Shown piece after piece: positions 28,601 to 37,843 of a DNA stretch of 64,000 nucleotides (positions are counted from its first letter, which is position 1; each line of letters starts with the position of its first letter). This DNA is from UBA7446 sp965656545 (GTDB taxonomy: Bacteria; Bacteroidota; Bacteroidia; Flavobacteriales; Flavobacteriaceae), in the NCBI GenBank assembly GCA_965656545.1, contig CBFHKZ010000002.1:1-64000 (forward strand). The letters run 5' to 3'. The notes below the pieces were generated by a model. It had not been told where the DNA came from, did no database searches, and saw nothing but the letters and a program-made list of their open reading frames with translations. A program made the translations under genes and the position numbers.

Positions 28601-29992
28601 CTAGAGGTGTATTACCTCGTCATAGGCATCTGCGACGGCCTCCATCATGGCCTCACTCATGGTCGGGTGCGGATGCACTGTCTTGAGGACTTCATGCCCA
28701 GTGGTTTCTAATTTCCGTCCCAATACCGCTTCGGCTATCATGTCGGTTACACCGGCGCCAATCATGTGACAGCCCAGCCATTCGCCATATTTGGCATCAA
28801 AAATAACCTTGATAAATCCTTCTGCTGTACCGCTTGCTTGTGCTTTTCCAGAAGCTGAAAAGGGAAACTTTCCAACTTTGATATCAAGTCCTTGTTCTTT
28901 TGCTTGAGCTTCGGTTAGCCCTACAGAAGCAATTTCGGGACTACTATACGTACACCCAGGAATGTTACCATAATCCAGGTGCTCAACGTGCTGTCCTGCA
29001 ATTTTCTCTACACACAAGATTCCCTCTGCTGAAGCAACGTGTGCCAAGGCCTGACCCGCAGTAATATCGCCAATGGCATAATACCCCGGAATATTGGTTT
29101 GATAAAAATCGTTTACCAAAATTTTGTCTCTATCCGTAGCAATGCCAACTGCTTCTAAACCAATATTTTCGATATTCGTTTTAATACCTACTGCAGAAAG
29201 TACCACGTCTGCTTCCAGTACTTCTTCGCCTTTTTTGGTTTTAACCGTTGCTTTTACGCCCTTGCCACTAGTGTCCACTGAAGTGACTTCCGCACTGGTC
29301 ATGACTTTGATACCGCTCTTTTTAAACGAACGCTCCATTTGTTTTGAGATTTCTTCATCCTCAACAGGAACTATGCGCGGTTGGTATTCAATTAGGGTTA
29401 CTTCTGTGCCCATGGCGTTGTAGAAATATGCAAATTCTACCCCAATGGCACCAGAGCCTACAACGATAAGTTTTTTAGGTTGTTTTTCGAGTGTCATCGC
29501 TTTTCGATATCCAATGACCTTTTCACCATCTTGTGGCAAGCTTGGTAATTCGCGTGAGCGTGCTCCCGTGGCAATGATGATGTTTTGAGCAGCTAGCTCT
29601 TGTTCGCTGCCATCCTCAGCTTTTACGTGTATTTTTTTGCCGGGTAGGAGCGAGCCATAGCCCATAATAACGTCAATCTTGTTCTTTTTTAACAAAAACT
29701 GAACGCCTTTACTCATGGTGTCCGCTACAGATCTACTGCGATTGACTACCGCATCAAAATCTTTGTCGTATTCTTTTACTTTTAGTCCGTAATCTTCGGC
29801 ATGTTGTAGGTATTCAAAAACTTGCGCAGATTTGATAAGTGCTTTGGTAGGGATACAGCCCCAATTTAGACATACGCCTCCAAGGCTTTCTTTTTCAACG
29901 ATTGCTGTTTTAAGCCCTAATTGCGAAGCGCGGATTGCGGTAACATATCCACCTGGGCCACTTCCTAAAACAATGATGTCGTATTTGCTCAT
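28601..29992 (-). CDS. lpdA: dihydrolipoyl dehydrogenase (E3)
   Basis: The FAD-containing E3 subunit shared by 2-oxoacid dehydrogenase complexes and glycine cleavage. It has the FAD GxGxxG in VLGSGPGGYV, the redox disulphide in GGVCLNWGCIPTKAL, an NAD-binding GSGAIGVEF and the C-terminal catalytic HPHPTMSEAM. I place the start at ATG 29992 (MSKYDIIVLG); the longer frame from 30010 adds six residues that do not look conserved. A TATTTTTG box on the minus strand at 30008-30015 gives a leader of about 12 nt. Confidence 0.96.
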   Translation of the reverse strand: MSKYDIIVLGSGPGGYVTAIRASQLGLKTAIVEKESLGGVCLNWGCIPTKALIKSAQVFEYLQHAEDYGLKVKEYDKDFDAVVNRSRSVADTMSKGVQFLLKKNKIDVIMGYGSLLPGKKIHVKAEDGSEQELAAQNIIIATGARSRELPSLPQDGEKVIGYRKAMTLEKQPKKLIVVGSGAIGVEFAYFYNAMGTEVTLIEYQPRIVPVEDEEISKQMERSFKKSGIKVMTSAEVTSVDTSGKGVKATVKTKKGEEVLEADVVLSAVGIKTNIENIGLEAVGIATDRDKILVNDFYQTNIPGYYAIGDITAGQALAHVASAEGILCVEKIAGQHVEHLDYGNIPGCTYSSPEIASVGLTEAQAKEQGLDIKVGKFPFSASGKAQASGTAEGFIKVIFDAKYGEWLGCHMIGAGVTDMIAEAVLGRKLETTGHEVLKTVHPHPTMSEAMMEAVADAYDEVIHL

Positions 29993-30007
29993 ATGGTAAA
30001 GTTTCGG

Positions 30008-30015
30008 CAAAAATA
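30008..30015 (-). promoter_or_regulatory. putative -7 box for lpdA
   Basis: TATTTTTG on the minus strand fits TAnnTTTG. It sits in the gap between the msrB stop and the lpdA ATG, suggesting separate expression of lpdA. A -33 box is not clear, since that region is the msrB coding end. Confidence 0.45.
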
Positions 30016-30027
30016 CGAAACAGATGG

Positions 30028-30525
30028 CTATTCCTTGCCTTTGTCATCAGATTTAAAATCGATGGATACGGAATTGACGCAATAGCGCAGCCCAGTGCCT
30101 GTTGGTCCATCGTTGAAAACGTGACCAAGGTGTCCGTCACAATTGTTACAGATGATTTCGGTACGCACCATACCATGGGTGGTGTCTTTCTCATACCTAA
30201 CCTTTCCTTCAATGGCTGAATCAAAACTCGGCCATCCGCAATCGCTCTTAAATTTTGAACTACTCGCAAAGAGGGGTTCTTTACACGCATAACAGCTATA
30301 GGTGCCTTCGTCAAAGTGGAGGTTGTATTCGCCTGTGTGGGGATATTCTGTTCCTTTTTGGCGTAGTATTCTAAAGGCTTCTGGGTTCAGTTTGTCTTTC
30401 CAGTATGCGTCTGTTTTTTTCATGTCTTGAGCGGTTTCTGTTCCTTTTTGTTTTGTAGGTTCTTGTGCGCACGCTTGTAGCGAAAAAAAGAGGCACAAAA
30501 ATAGGGGGTATGCTAATGCTTTCAT
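30028..30525 (-). CDS. msrB: lipoprotein peptide-methionine (R)-S-oxide reductase MsrB
   Basis: MsrB reduces methionine-R-sulfoxide in proteins. A lipoprotein signal peptide ends with LQAC (Cys19), so this copy probably repairs envelope proteins. The MsrB domain shows YSCYACKEPLF and CNNCDGHLGHVF (the two zinc CxxC pairs) and the catalytic Cys in GLRYCVNSVS. It overlaps the upstream alpha/beta hydrolase gene by ATGA. Confidence 0.95.
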   Translation of the reverse strand: MKALAYPLFLCLFFSLQACAQEPTKQKGTETAQDMKKTDAYWKDKLNPEAFRILRQKGTEYPHTGEYNLHFDEGTYSCYACKEPLFASSSKFKSDCGWPSFDSAIEGKVRYEKDTTHGMVRTEIICNNCDGHLGHVFNDGPTGTGLRYCVNSVSIDFKSDDKGKE

Positions 30526-31385
30526 GATGCTTGAATAAATGATAATATTTTTTGGATAACCTTTTCGTCTCTTAGAATCCTGCGGTGCCCAAGTCCTTTG
30601 GTAATCATCAAGGTGGCGTTGGGATGCTGTTTGTGTATGTTTTTAGCACAACTTACATTAATATCATGGTCATCTTCGTCGTGAATAATCAGCGTTGGCG
30701 CTTGTTGTTGGCGAACGACATAACTCGCATCATATTCATTGATCTTAATGTTGTACTTGTCTTGAAAATATGTCTTCATACGTTCCGATGTTTTGGGCTT
30801 TAATCCTACCGACATGATGAAATTATCAAAAATCGTGCGCATTAGGTCTCCAGAACCAATGGTGATGATTTTTTTAGCATTTGAAACCTGTTCACAATAC
30901 TTTAAAATAGCCATACTGCCGAGCGAGTGCCCGATGTAAACATCAAATTCGCCGTAATGATTGTTTAGTGCCTTTATGGCGGCACCCCATTGAAGCATAT
31001 TGGTAATTTTACCTGTGGATTTACCGTGTGCGGGTGCATCAAACGAAATCACATGATAGCCTTTTTGGTGTAGGCTTTCTGCGATCGCATAGAGTTGTGT
31101 GCCCCTGCCGCTCCATCCGTGGGCCAGCAGCACCTTTTCACCGTTATTTTTCCATTCAAAGCACATAATGGTTTCGTTGATATCTGGAACAGCAACCCAT
31201 GCTTGGTGGCAATGTGCCAAGGCTTTTCGTTCTTTTTCAGGCAATTTAAACTTAAGGGGTTTTGAAAAAATATGGGCTGCAACACGCATGCCCAGTTCAG
31301 GAGATATACCTTCAATTAACCTTAGCGATTGCTTAAACCAAGGGGGTACGGCTATACCTTGCTTGAGCTTTTTTTTCTTTTTCAT
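30522..31385 (-). CDS. alpha/beta hydrolase
   Basis: A 287-residue alpha/beta-hydrolase with the nucleophile elbow GHSLGS at about residues 152-157, Asp in HDEDDHD and His in GLGHRR near the C-terminus. The N-terminus is lysine-rich and there is no cleavable signal. Function unknown; related proteins are called serine aminopeptidase S33-like. A TAAGTTTG box just before the ATG suggests a nearly leaderless mRNA. Coupled to msrB. Confidence 0.87.
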   Translation of the reverse strand: MKKKKKLKQGIAVPPWFKQSLRLIEGISPELGMRVAAHIFSKPLKFKLPEKERKALAHCHQAWVAVPDINETIMCFEWKNNGEKVLLAHGWSGRGTQLYAIAESLHQKGYHVISFDAPAHGKSTGKITNMLQWGAAIKALNNHYGEFDVYIGHSLGSMAILKYCEQVSNAKKIITIGSGDLMRTIFDNFIMSVGLKPKTSERMKTYFQDKYNIKINEYDASYVVRQQQAPTLIIHDEDDHDINVSCAKNIHKQHPNATLMITKGLGHRRILRDEKVIQKILSFIQAS

Positions 31386-31389
31386 TACA

Positions 31390-31397
31390 CAAACTTA
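31390..31397 (-). promoter_or_regulatory. putative -7 box for alpha/beta hydrolase-msrB
   Basis: TAAGTTTG on the minus strand is an exact TAnnTTTG match ending 5 nt before the ATG (31385), as with dapF. A -33 element is not seen, so it is only a candidate. Confidence 0.4.
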
Positions 31398-31447
31398 AGC
31401 TTATCTTTTTTTATGTCTTGAAACATTTTTGTTTATTTGAGAAAACA

Positions 31448-32776
31448 ATGCATATGCCATCACACAAAAAAGGGGACAAACGTCTTTTACGCGCTTGGGC
31501 CTCATACGATTGGGCAAATTCCGTTTATTTCCTTGTTATTTCTTCGGCTATTTTTCCACTCTACTATGGATATATATGCGCTGATGAAACGCATTTAGAA
31601 GTGTTTGGTATGTCGTTTAAAAACACCGCGCTTATCAGTTATGTAACGGCTCTAGCCTTTATGTTTATTGCGATTTGGTCTCCTATTCTCTCTGGTATTG
31701 CCGATTATATGGGCAACAAAAAACGGTTTATGCAGTTTTATTGTTACTTGGGCTCCGCTGCCTGTATTGGTTTGTATTGGTTTGAAATTGACAACCTTTT
31801 ATGGGGCTTGTTGTTTTATTTTTTAGCACTGGTTGGTGCCTGGTCAAGTTTGGTTTTTTACAATTCTTACCTTCCCGATATTGCCTACCCCGAACAGCAC
31901 AACAAAATCAGTGCGCGAGGTTTTGCGTTGGGCTACATTGGAAGTGTATTGTTGCTACTCATTAACCTATTTATGGTGTTAAAGCCAGAATGGTTCAACA
32001 TACCTGGTGAAAGCGGAGCGGCCTCCCTGAAAGCCATGCGCTATTCCTTTGTGATGGTAGGAATATGGTGGTTTGGATTTAGCCATATTGCTTTCTACCA
32101 CTTGCCACGCGGTTTTAAAGATAAGGTATATACCAAAGACATTTTCTTTAATGGTTATCGTGAGCTTAAAATTGTTTGGAAGAGCCTTCGCAACCTCACC
32201 CAATTAAAACGTTATTTGGGTGCTTTTTTTGTGTTCAGCATGGCCTTGCAAACGGTAATGATAGTGGCTGCATATTTTGGCGAGCAAGAAATTTCTTGGT
32301 CCGGTCAAGAGAAAACTATGGGGCTTATCATCAGTATTTTACTCATTCAAATCATTGCTATTTTCGGCGCATTGCTTTCCTCTAAGCTCGCTAATACATG
32401 GGGCAACATCAAAACACTTATACTGCTAAATGGTATTTGGGTAGCCCTGTGTATAAGCGCTTATTTTATCTATGAACCCATTGAGTTTTATTTGGTTGCT
32501 GCTTTTGTAGGTCTTTGTATGGGCGGCATACAGTCAGTAGCACGCTCAACCTATTCTCAAATGATACCAGAAACGCTTGACACCACGTCTTATTTCAGTT
32601 TCTACGACGTCGCAGAAAAGGTGGGTATTGTTATTGGCATGTTGATGTATGGCACCATAGACCAAATAACAGGAAGCATGCGAAATGCCATCTTGTTTTT
32701 TGTACTCTTTTTCTTTGTTGGAGCTATATTGTTATTTCGCCTTTATCGCAAGGACAAAAACCTGTCTGTAAATTAG
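31448..32776 (+). CDS. UMF1/Atg22-like MFS transporter
   Basis: A 12-helix major facilitator protein of the UMF1 family (related to yeast Atg22). The N-terminal LLRAWASYDWANSVYF is characteristic of the family, and GGIQSVARSTYSQMIPE in the second half is another conserved block. In this family the substrate is unknown in bacteria. The frame opens at TTG 31418, but ATG 31448 (or 31454) is more likely. Confidence 0.88.
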   Translation: MHMPSHKKGDKRLLRAWASYDWANSVYFLVISSAIFPLYYGYICADETHLEVFGMSFKNTALISYVTALAFMFIAIWSPILSGIADYMGNKKRFMQFYCYLGSAACIGLYWFEIDNLLWGLLFYFLALVGAWSSLVFYNSYLPDIAYPEQHNKISARGFALGYIGSVLLLLINLFMVLKPEWFNIPGESGAASLKAMRYSFVMVGIWWFGFSHIAFYHLPRGFKDKVYTKDIFFNGYRELKIVWKSLRNLTQLKRYLGAFFVFSMALQTVMIVAAYFGEQEISWSGQEKTMGLIISILLIQIIAIFGALLSSKLANTWGNIKTLILLNGIWVALCISAYFIYEPIEFYLVAAFVGLCMGGIQSVARSTYSQMIPETLDTTSYFSFYDVAEKVGIVIGMLMYGTIDQITGSMRNAILFFVLFFFVGAILLFRLYRKDKNLSVN

Positions 32777-33501
32777 TATTTGCTGACACTGCCTGAGCCT
32801 ACAACTTTCTTGTTTATCGTAGCTACATCTCTGTTTACGTGAACGTCTCCAGAGCCTACAATTTTAACCGTTAGTAGGTTTTTTGCATATGCTGTAATAT
32901 CGCCAGACCCTGTGACATGTGCAGTTGCGTTATTGGCATTTAGTGACTTGGCATCGATATCGCCAGACCCTGTTACTGCGGCATCAAATTCATCTGCTTT
33001 TCCACTGATTTCGATGTCGCCAGAGCCTGAAATAGCAGCCTTAATTGCCGTTGCATCGGCAGCTACTTTTATATCTCCAGAGCCGCTTACACTTAATTTA
33101 AGCGCTGCTGTTTTTAGGGTTAATGCTCCTGTTATTTCACCAGAACCGCTTAATGAAATTTTGGATACTTCTTCAACGGGAATCTCAATGTGAATGCCCT
33201 TTTTCCAAGAGGGCCTAAGGTTAACATGGTCTTTGGTTTTGATGCGTAGCTTACCGTTGTTGTTGGTCACCTCAATGTATTCCAAGATATTTTCCTCTGC
33301 TTTGAGCGTAATGCTTCCTTCGCTTCCTTCTACGAGGCTAACGTCCATGCTGCCGTGAACGCTAATAACATCATATGGGTCAAAGTCACGTATTTCTGTT
33401 GTTGCTTTTCCGTTTCCTTTAATCGTTTTGTTCCACTGTGCGTTGGTACAGCCAATAAAAAATAGGAGTAATGAACTTAATAGTAGGGATGTTGTTTTCA
33501 T
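32773..33501 (-). CDS. head GIN domain (DUF2807) lipoprotein
   Basis: A surface lipoprotein of 242 residues with signal peptide ending FIGC (Cys18). The body repeats GSGDI-type units roughly every 17-20 residues, a parallel beta-helix pattern known as the head GIN domain (putative autotransporter adhesin head). Bacteroidota genomes encode many of these; function unknown. It is convergent with the UMF1 gene (4-nt overlap) and divergent from lon. Confidence 0.85.
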   Translation of the reverse strand: MKTTSLLLSSLLLFFIGCTNAQWNKTIKGNGKATTEIRDFDPYDVISVHGSMDVSLVEGSEGSITLKAEENILEYIEVTNNNGKLRIKTKDHVNLRPSWKKGIHIEIPVEEVSKISLSGSGEITGALTLKTAALKLSVSGSGDIKVAADATAIKAAISGSGDIEISGKADEFDAAVTGSGDIDAKSLNANNATAHVTGSGDITAYAKNLLTVKIVGSGDVHVNRDVATINKKVVGSGSVSKY

Positions 33502-33554
33502 GATTTTGTTTGGGTTTGCATATAAATAACGACTTTTGAAGCTAAATGTTACAA

Positions 33555-33570
33555 TGGCACAGAGTTTGAA
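33555..33570 (+). promoter_or_regulatory. putative sigma54-like promoter of lon
   Basis: TGGCAC (33555-33560), five bases, then TTGAA (33566-33570) resemble the -24/-12 sigma54 pattern (TGGCAC-N5-TTGCW), except that TTGA replaces TTGC. The spacer is exactly five and the same string occurs before dnaK. The leader to the lon ATG would be about 70 nt. A further TGGCAC at 33633-33638 has no -12 partner. Confidence 0.5.
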
Positions 33571-33650
33571 AATATTACGCTATCATTTAAAACCAGCTAT
33601 TTTCAGGGTTTTTGATTTAAAATCGGACAAAATGGCACTCACATATTTTT

Positions 33651-36101
33651 ATGTCTCAAAATAAAATTTTGTCTTTAGACACCCTTTTACCTCAAGATTT
33701 GGAAGATGAAGCGGATTTGATTCCACTGATGACTTCAGACGATGAGGAAGCCATGCTCAAAGAACCACTTCCAGAAGAGCTGCCCATACTTCCATTAAAA
33801 AATACGGTATTGTTTCCCGGTGTGGTGATTCCCATTACTGCCAGTAGAGATCGCTCTGTCAAGCTTATTAAAGAAGTAAATAGGGGAAATAAATTACTTG
33901 GCGTAATTGCCCAACAGAACGGCGACACGAAATCTCCTTCTCCAAGCGATTTGTTTAAAAAAGGAACACTTGCAAAAGTTTTAAGAGTACTTAAAATGCC
34001 CGATGGCAACACTACCGTTATTTTGCAAGGAAAGAAACGATTTGAAACGGCTGCTTACACCCGTGAGCACCCTTTTTTAAAAGCCGAAATCAATAGCTTA
34101 GCGGAGGTACGACCAGACGAAGGCGATCCCAATTTTGATGCAATCATCGATTCTATTCGCGATTTGGCTTTAAAGATTATTGCACAAAATCCCGAGATAC
34201 CTTCCGAGGCGTCTTTTGCCATTAAAAATATTCAGAGCAATTCGTTCTTAGTGAATTTTGTTTCCTCCAATATGAATATGTCCGTTGCCGAAAAGCAGGA
34301 AATATTGGAAATTGACCAACTGGAGCAGCGCGCCATGTTGTGTTTAAAGAAAATGAATGTTGAGTACCAAAAGCTTTCCCTCAAAAACGACATACAAAGT
34401 AAAGTACGCACAGATTTAGACCAGCAACAGCGTGAGTATTTCTTGCACCAACAGATGAAAACCATTCAGGAAGAGTTGGGGGGTGTGTCTTATGACGAGG
34501 AGGTACACGAAATGCGTAACCGTGCCAAGACAAAGGCTTGGGGCGATAAAGTAGCCAAGCATTTTAACAAGGAACTGGCCAAGCTTGAGCGCATGAACCC
34601 ACAGGTGGCTGAATATTCCGTGCAACGAAATTATTTGGATTTGTATTTGGACTTGCCTTGGAATACCTATTCTGAGGATTCCTTTGATTTGGACCGCGCA
34701 CAGAAAATTTTAGACCGTGACCACTTTGGTTTGGACAAGGTCAAACAGCGCATCATTGAGCATTTGGCGGTACTGAAGTTACGCAACGACATGAAATCCC
34801 CCATATTATGCTTAGTAGGCCCTCCGGGTGTAGGGAAAACGTCATTGGGTAAATCCATTGCTGAAGCCTTAGGTAGAAAATACGTACGTATGTCTTTGGG
34901 AGGTATGCGCGATGAAGCTGAAATACGCGGACATCGCAAGACTTATATTGGTGCCATGCCAGGTCGGGTCTTGCAAAACATTAAAAAAGCATCCACATCT
35001 AACCCTGTATTTGTGCTTGATGAGCTAGACAAGCTTGCAGAAAGTGCACATGGCGATCCATCTTCGGCCATGCTAGAAGTATTGGATCCAGAGCAAAACA
35101 CTACTTTTTACGACAACTACTTGGAAACAGGCTATGATCTCTCTAAGGTGATGTTTATTGCTACGGCAAACGGACTTTCTTCCATACAACCCGCATTGCG
35201 CGACCGTATGGAAATCATTGAAGTATCGGGTTATACAGTTGAGGAAAAAGTACAGATTGGGCTGCGCTATTTATTGCCAAAACAACTCAAGGAACACGGG
35301 CTTAACAAATCGGCGGTTAAACTGCCCAAAGCAACCATGCAGCGCATCGTAGCTGGATACACACGTGAGTCGGGAGTAAGAGGTCTTGAAAAGCAAATTG
35401 CCAAGGTAGTGCGGCACTTTGCCATGCTAGAAGCAAAAGAGACTCCAAGAACGTCCAAATTACTCAGCGAGGAGCTAGAAGCCATACTGGGTCCTGCAAA
35501 GATGTTGCGCGATACCTACGAAAACAACAACCTTGCTGGTATCGTTACTGGTCTTGCTTGGACACGAGTTGGTGGCGATATTTTATTTATTGAATCCTCC
35601 ATTAGTAAGGGAAATGGCACCTTGTCCATCACTGGAAACTTAGGGAAAGTCATGAAAGAATCAGCGACGATAGCCTTGCAATATATCAAGGCGCATGCGG
35701 CTGAATTAGAGATTGAAGAAGATTTCTTTTCCAAATATAATTTTCACATACACGTGCCCGAAGGCGCAACGCCCAAGGACGGTCCTAGTGCGGGCATTAC
35801 CATGATTACCTCTCTGGTTTCGAGCATTTTAAAGCGCAAGGTCAAAAACCGTATTGCCATGACTGGTGAGATTACCCTACGCGGTAAGGTATTGCCCGTT
35901 GGCGGTATCAAGGAAAAGATACTTGCGGCCAAGCGCGCCAACATCAAGGAGATTATTTTAAGTGAGAAAAACCAAGCGGATATCAATGAGATTCCACCAC
36001 GGTATCTTAAGGGTTTACAGTTTCACTTTGTAACTTCTATAGACGAGGTACTTGCTATTGCCATCACCAAACAACGTGCATCGAGTACGAAAAAGCGTTA
36101 A
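33651..36101 (+). CDS. lon: ATP-dependent protease Lon
   Basis: Lon degrades misfolded and regulatory proteins. The 816-residue protein has the N-terminal LON substrate-binding domain (about 45-245), the AAA+ module with Walker A GPPGVGKT at 390-397, and the protease domain with the catalytic pair Ser713 (DGPSAG) and Lys756 (GIKEKILAA). A possible sigma54-like promoter lies upstream. porQ follows after 18 nt, probably in the same transcript. Confidence 0.98.
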   Translation: MSQNKILSLDTLLPQDLEDEADLIPLMTSDDEEAMLKEPLPEELPILPLKNTVLFPGVVIPITASRDRSVKLIKEVNRGNKLLGVIAQQNGDTKSPSPSDLFKKGTLAKVLRVLKMPDGNTTVILQGKKRFETAAYTREHPFLKAEINSLAEVRPDEGDPNFDAIIDSIRDLALKIIAQNPEIPSEASFAIKNIQSNSFLVNFVSSNMNMSVAEKQEILEIDQLEQRAMLCLKKMNVEYQKLSLKNDIQSKVRTDLDQQQREYFLHQQMKTIQEELGGVSYDEEVHEMRNRAKTKAWGDKVAKHFNKELAKLERMNPQVAEYSVQRNYLDLYLDLPWNTYSEDSFDLDRAQKILDRDHFGLDKVKQRIIEHLAVLKLRNDMKSPILCLVGPPGVGKTSLGKSIAEALGRKYVRMSLGGMRDEAEIRGHRKTYIGAMPGRVLQNIKKASTSNPVFVLDELDKLAESAHGDPSSAMLEVLDPEQNTTFYDNYLETGYDLSKVMFIATANGLSSIQPALRDRMEIIEVSGYTVEEKVQIGLRYLLPKQLKEHGLNKSAVKLPKATMQRIVAGYTRESGVRGLEKQIAKVVRHFAMLEAKETPRTSKLLSEELEAILGPAKMLRDTYENNNLAGIVTGLAWTRVGGDILFIESSISKGNGTLSITGNLGKVMKESATIALQYIKAHAAELEIEEDFFSKYNFHIHVPEGATPKDGPSAGITMITSLVSSILKRKVKNRIAMTGEITLRGKVLPVGGIKEKILAAKRANIKEIILSEKNQADINEIPPRYLKGLQFHFVTSIDEVLAIAITKQRASSTKKR

Positions 36102-36119
36102 TTTGCGTTTTTTGTAGGG

Positions 36120-37133
36120 ATGAGGCATTTTGCTGTTTGTTGTATGTTGGGCTGTGCGGCTTTTTTGAGCGCACAAATTGGCGGTGATGCCACCTTTCGC
36201 TTTTTGGAACTATCCAATTCCCCACGACAACTCGCATTGGGCGATCCCATTACGCTTCGTGATATGGATATTAGCTCCACACTTGCCAATCCTGCGATGA
36301 TTCGGGGTGAGCACGGGGGTCAGGTAATGGTTAATTACGAACCTTATTTTGACGGCATCAATCGAGGAACCGCTGCCTATGCCTATACCATCAACAGACA
36401 AAAAGCTTTGGTCTTTGATGTAAATTACATCAACTACGGCACTTTTGAAGGCGCAGACCCACTCGGTAACCCAACAGGTAGTTTTACGGGAAGTGAAGTA
36501 GCCCTTGGCCTTGCCAGCTCCCATTATTTTCTTCGTCAAAACATACACTTAGGTGTGCGTTTGCGCTATGCGCTATCTAGTTTAGAGTCATATACCTCTT
36601 CTGCCATCACAGGCGATATAGGCCTCTATTACAGTCCTGTTTCCAAGCCTTTGCGGATTGCGTTGGTCTATCAGCATTTGGGCAGTCAATTGACGGCTTA
36701 TGAAGATGTATTTGAGCCCTTGCCTTCCAACCTTAGCTTGGGTTTCTCCAGTGCGCTTAAGCACTTGCCCTTGCGATGGCACTTGACGTTCCATCATTTA
36801 AACAAGTATCCCTTGTATTTTGACAACCCAGAGGATGCAAGCCAAACCTTGGGTGGTGGCAGCAACCAGCGTTCTGCTGGTCTGGCCAAGAAGCTATTGC
36901 GTCATGCTTCATTTGGCGTTGAAGTGTTTCCAGAATCATTGTTCTCCATTCGTTTGGGTTATCATGCACAGCGTGCAGCAGAATTGCGTATTTTAGAGCT
37001 GCGTAATTTTTCAGGTCTATCGTTTGGCGTGGGTATGCAACTGCGCCGTTTGCGTTTCCAAATCAGTCATGCACGCTATAACATAGCTGGAAACCGTACG
37101 TTTTTGGGATTAACCCTAGAACCTAGACGATGA
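36120..37133 (+). CDS. porQ: type IX secretion system protein PorQ
   Basis: PorQ is a beta-barrel outer-membrane component of the T9SS, thought to act in the attachment complex that anchors cargo to LPS. The 337-residue protein starts with a signal peptide (ending near SAQI) and GGDATFRFLELSNSPRQLALG, typical of PorQ. It lies between lon and cmk, a conserved position, and overlaps cmk by ATGA. The barrel ends in aromatic-rich strands. Confidence 0.92.
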   Translation: MRHFAVCCMLGCAAFLSAQIGGDATFRFLELSNSPRQLALGDPITLRDMDISSTLANPAMIRGEHGGQVMVNYEPYFDGINRGTAAYAYTINRQKALVFDVNYINYGTFEGADPLGNPTGSFTGSEVALGLASSHYFLRQNIHLGVRLRYALSSLESYTSSAITGDIGLYYSPVSKPLRIALVYQHLGSQLTAYEDVFEPLPSNLSLGFSSALKHLPLRWHLTFHHLNKYPLYFDNPEDASQTLGGGSNQRSAGLAKKLLRHASFGVEVFPESLFSIRLGYHAQRAAELRILELRNFSGLSFGVGMQLRRLRFQISHARYNIAGNRTFLGLTLEPRR

Positions 37134-37801
37134 AAAAACCTTTTGTAATTGCCATAGACGGCGCCTCTTCAACTGGGAAAAGCACCCTTGCCAAGGGACT
37201 TGCCGAGGCCTTGGGCTTTGCACATGTAGACTCAGGCGCTATGTACCGAGGCGTTACCCTTTATGCCCAGCAACATGGCCTTCTCGAAAACAAAAAACTA
37301 AAAACCGAAATCCTGTTGTCGCAATTGGACGACATTCACTTGCGGTTTGAAGGCGATACCTTTTGGCTAAACGGAGTTGATGTAAGTGCTGAAATACGCA
37401 GCATGCAGGTTTCTGAAGCGGTAAGCTTGGTAGCTGCTATTCCAGAAGTACGCACTTTTTTGGTGGCGCAACAACGCATTATGGGCGCTAACCAATCTGT
37501 AGTTATGGACGGACGCGATATAGGCACGGTAGTGTTTCCCAAGGCAGATTTAAAACTTTTTCTAACGGCAGATGTCAATATTCGGGCGCAACGTCGCTTT
37601 GATGAACTCAGTACTCAAAACGCTTCTACTACGGTGGAGGAAGTGCGAAACAACCTCGCCGAGCGTGACCATCTTGACAGTACCCGCGCCGATTCACCCC
37701 TAGTGCAAGCTGCAGATGCCGTACCGCTAGATGCAACCCAGTTTACTGTCGAAAGTATGCGAGAGCACGTATTGAACTTGGTTGCCGAACGCTTGAACTA
37801 G
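37130..37801 (+). CDS. cmk: cytidylate kinase Cmk
   Basis: Cmk phosphorylates CMP and dCMP. P-loop GASSTGKS at 11-18, then HVDSGAMYRG, DGRDIGTVVFP and LTADVNIRAQRR, all typical. Length 223. It starts within the porQ stop codon (ATGA). Confidence 0.97.
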   Translation: MKKPFVIAIDGASSTGKSTLAKGLAEALGFAHVDSGAMYRGVTLYAQQHGLLENKKLKTEILLSQLDDIHLRFEGDTFWLNGVDVSAEIRSMQVSEAVSLVAAIPEVRTFLVAQQRIMGANQSVVMDGRDIGTVVFPKADLKLFLTADVNIRAQRRFDELSTQNASTTVEEVRNNLAERDHLDSTRADSPLVQAADAVPLDATQFTVESMREHVLNLVAERLN

Positions 37802-37843
37802 GTTTTGAATTATGTATATTTATAATCCCAAATAAAAAAAATC

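Noticed and set aside
33633..33643. Second TGGCAC element before lon
   Set aside because: It has no -12 partner five bases on and lies only 13 nt before the ATG, so it is probably chance.
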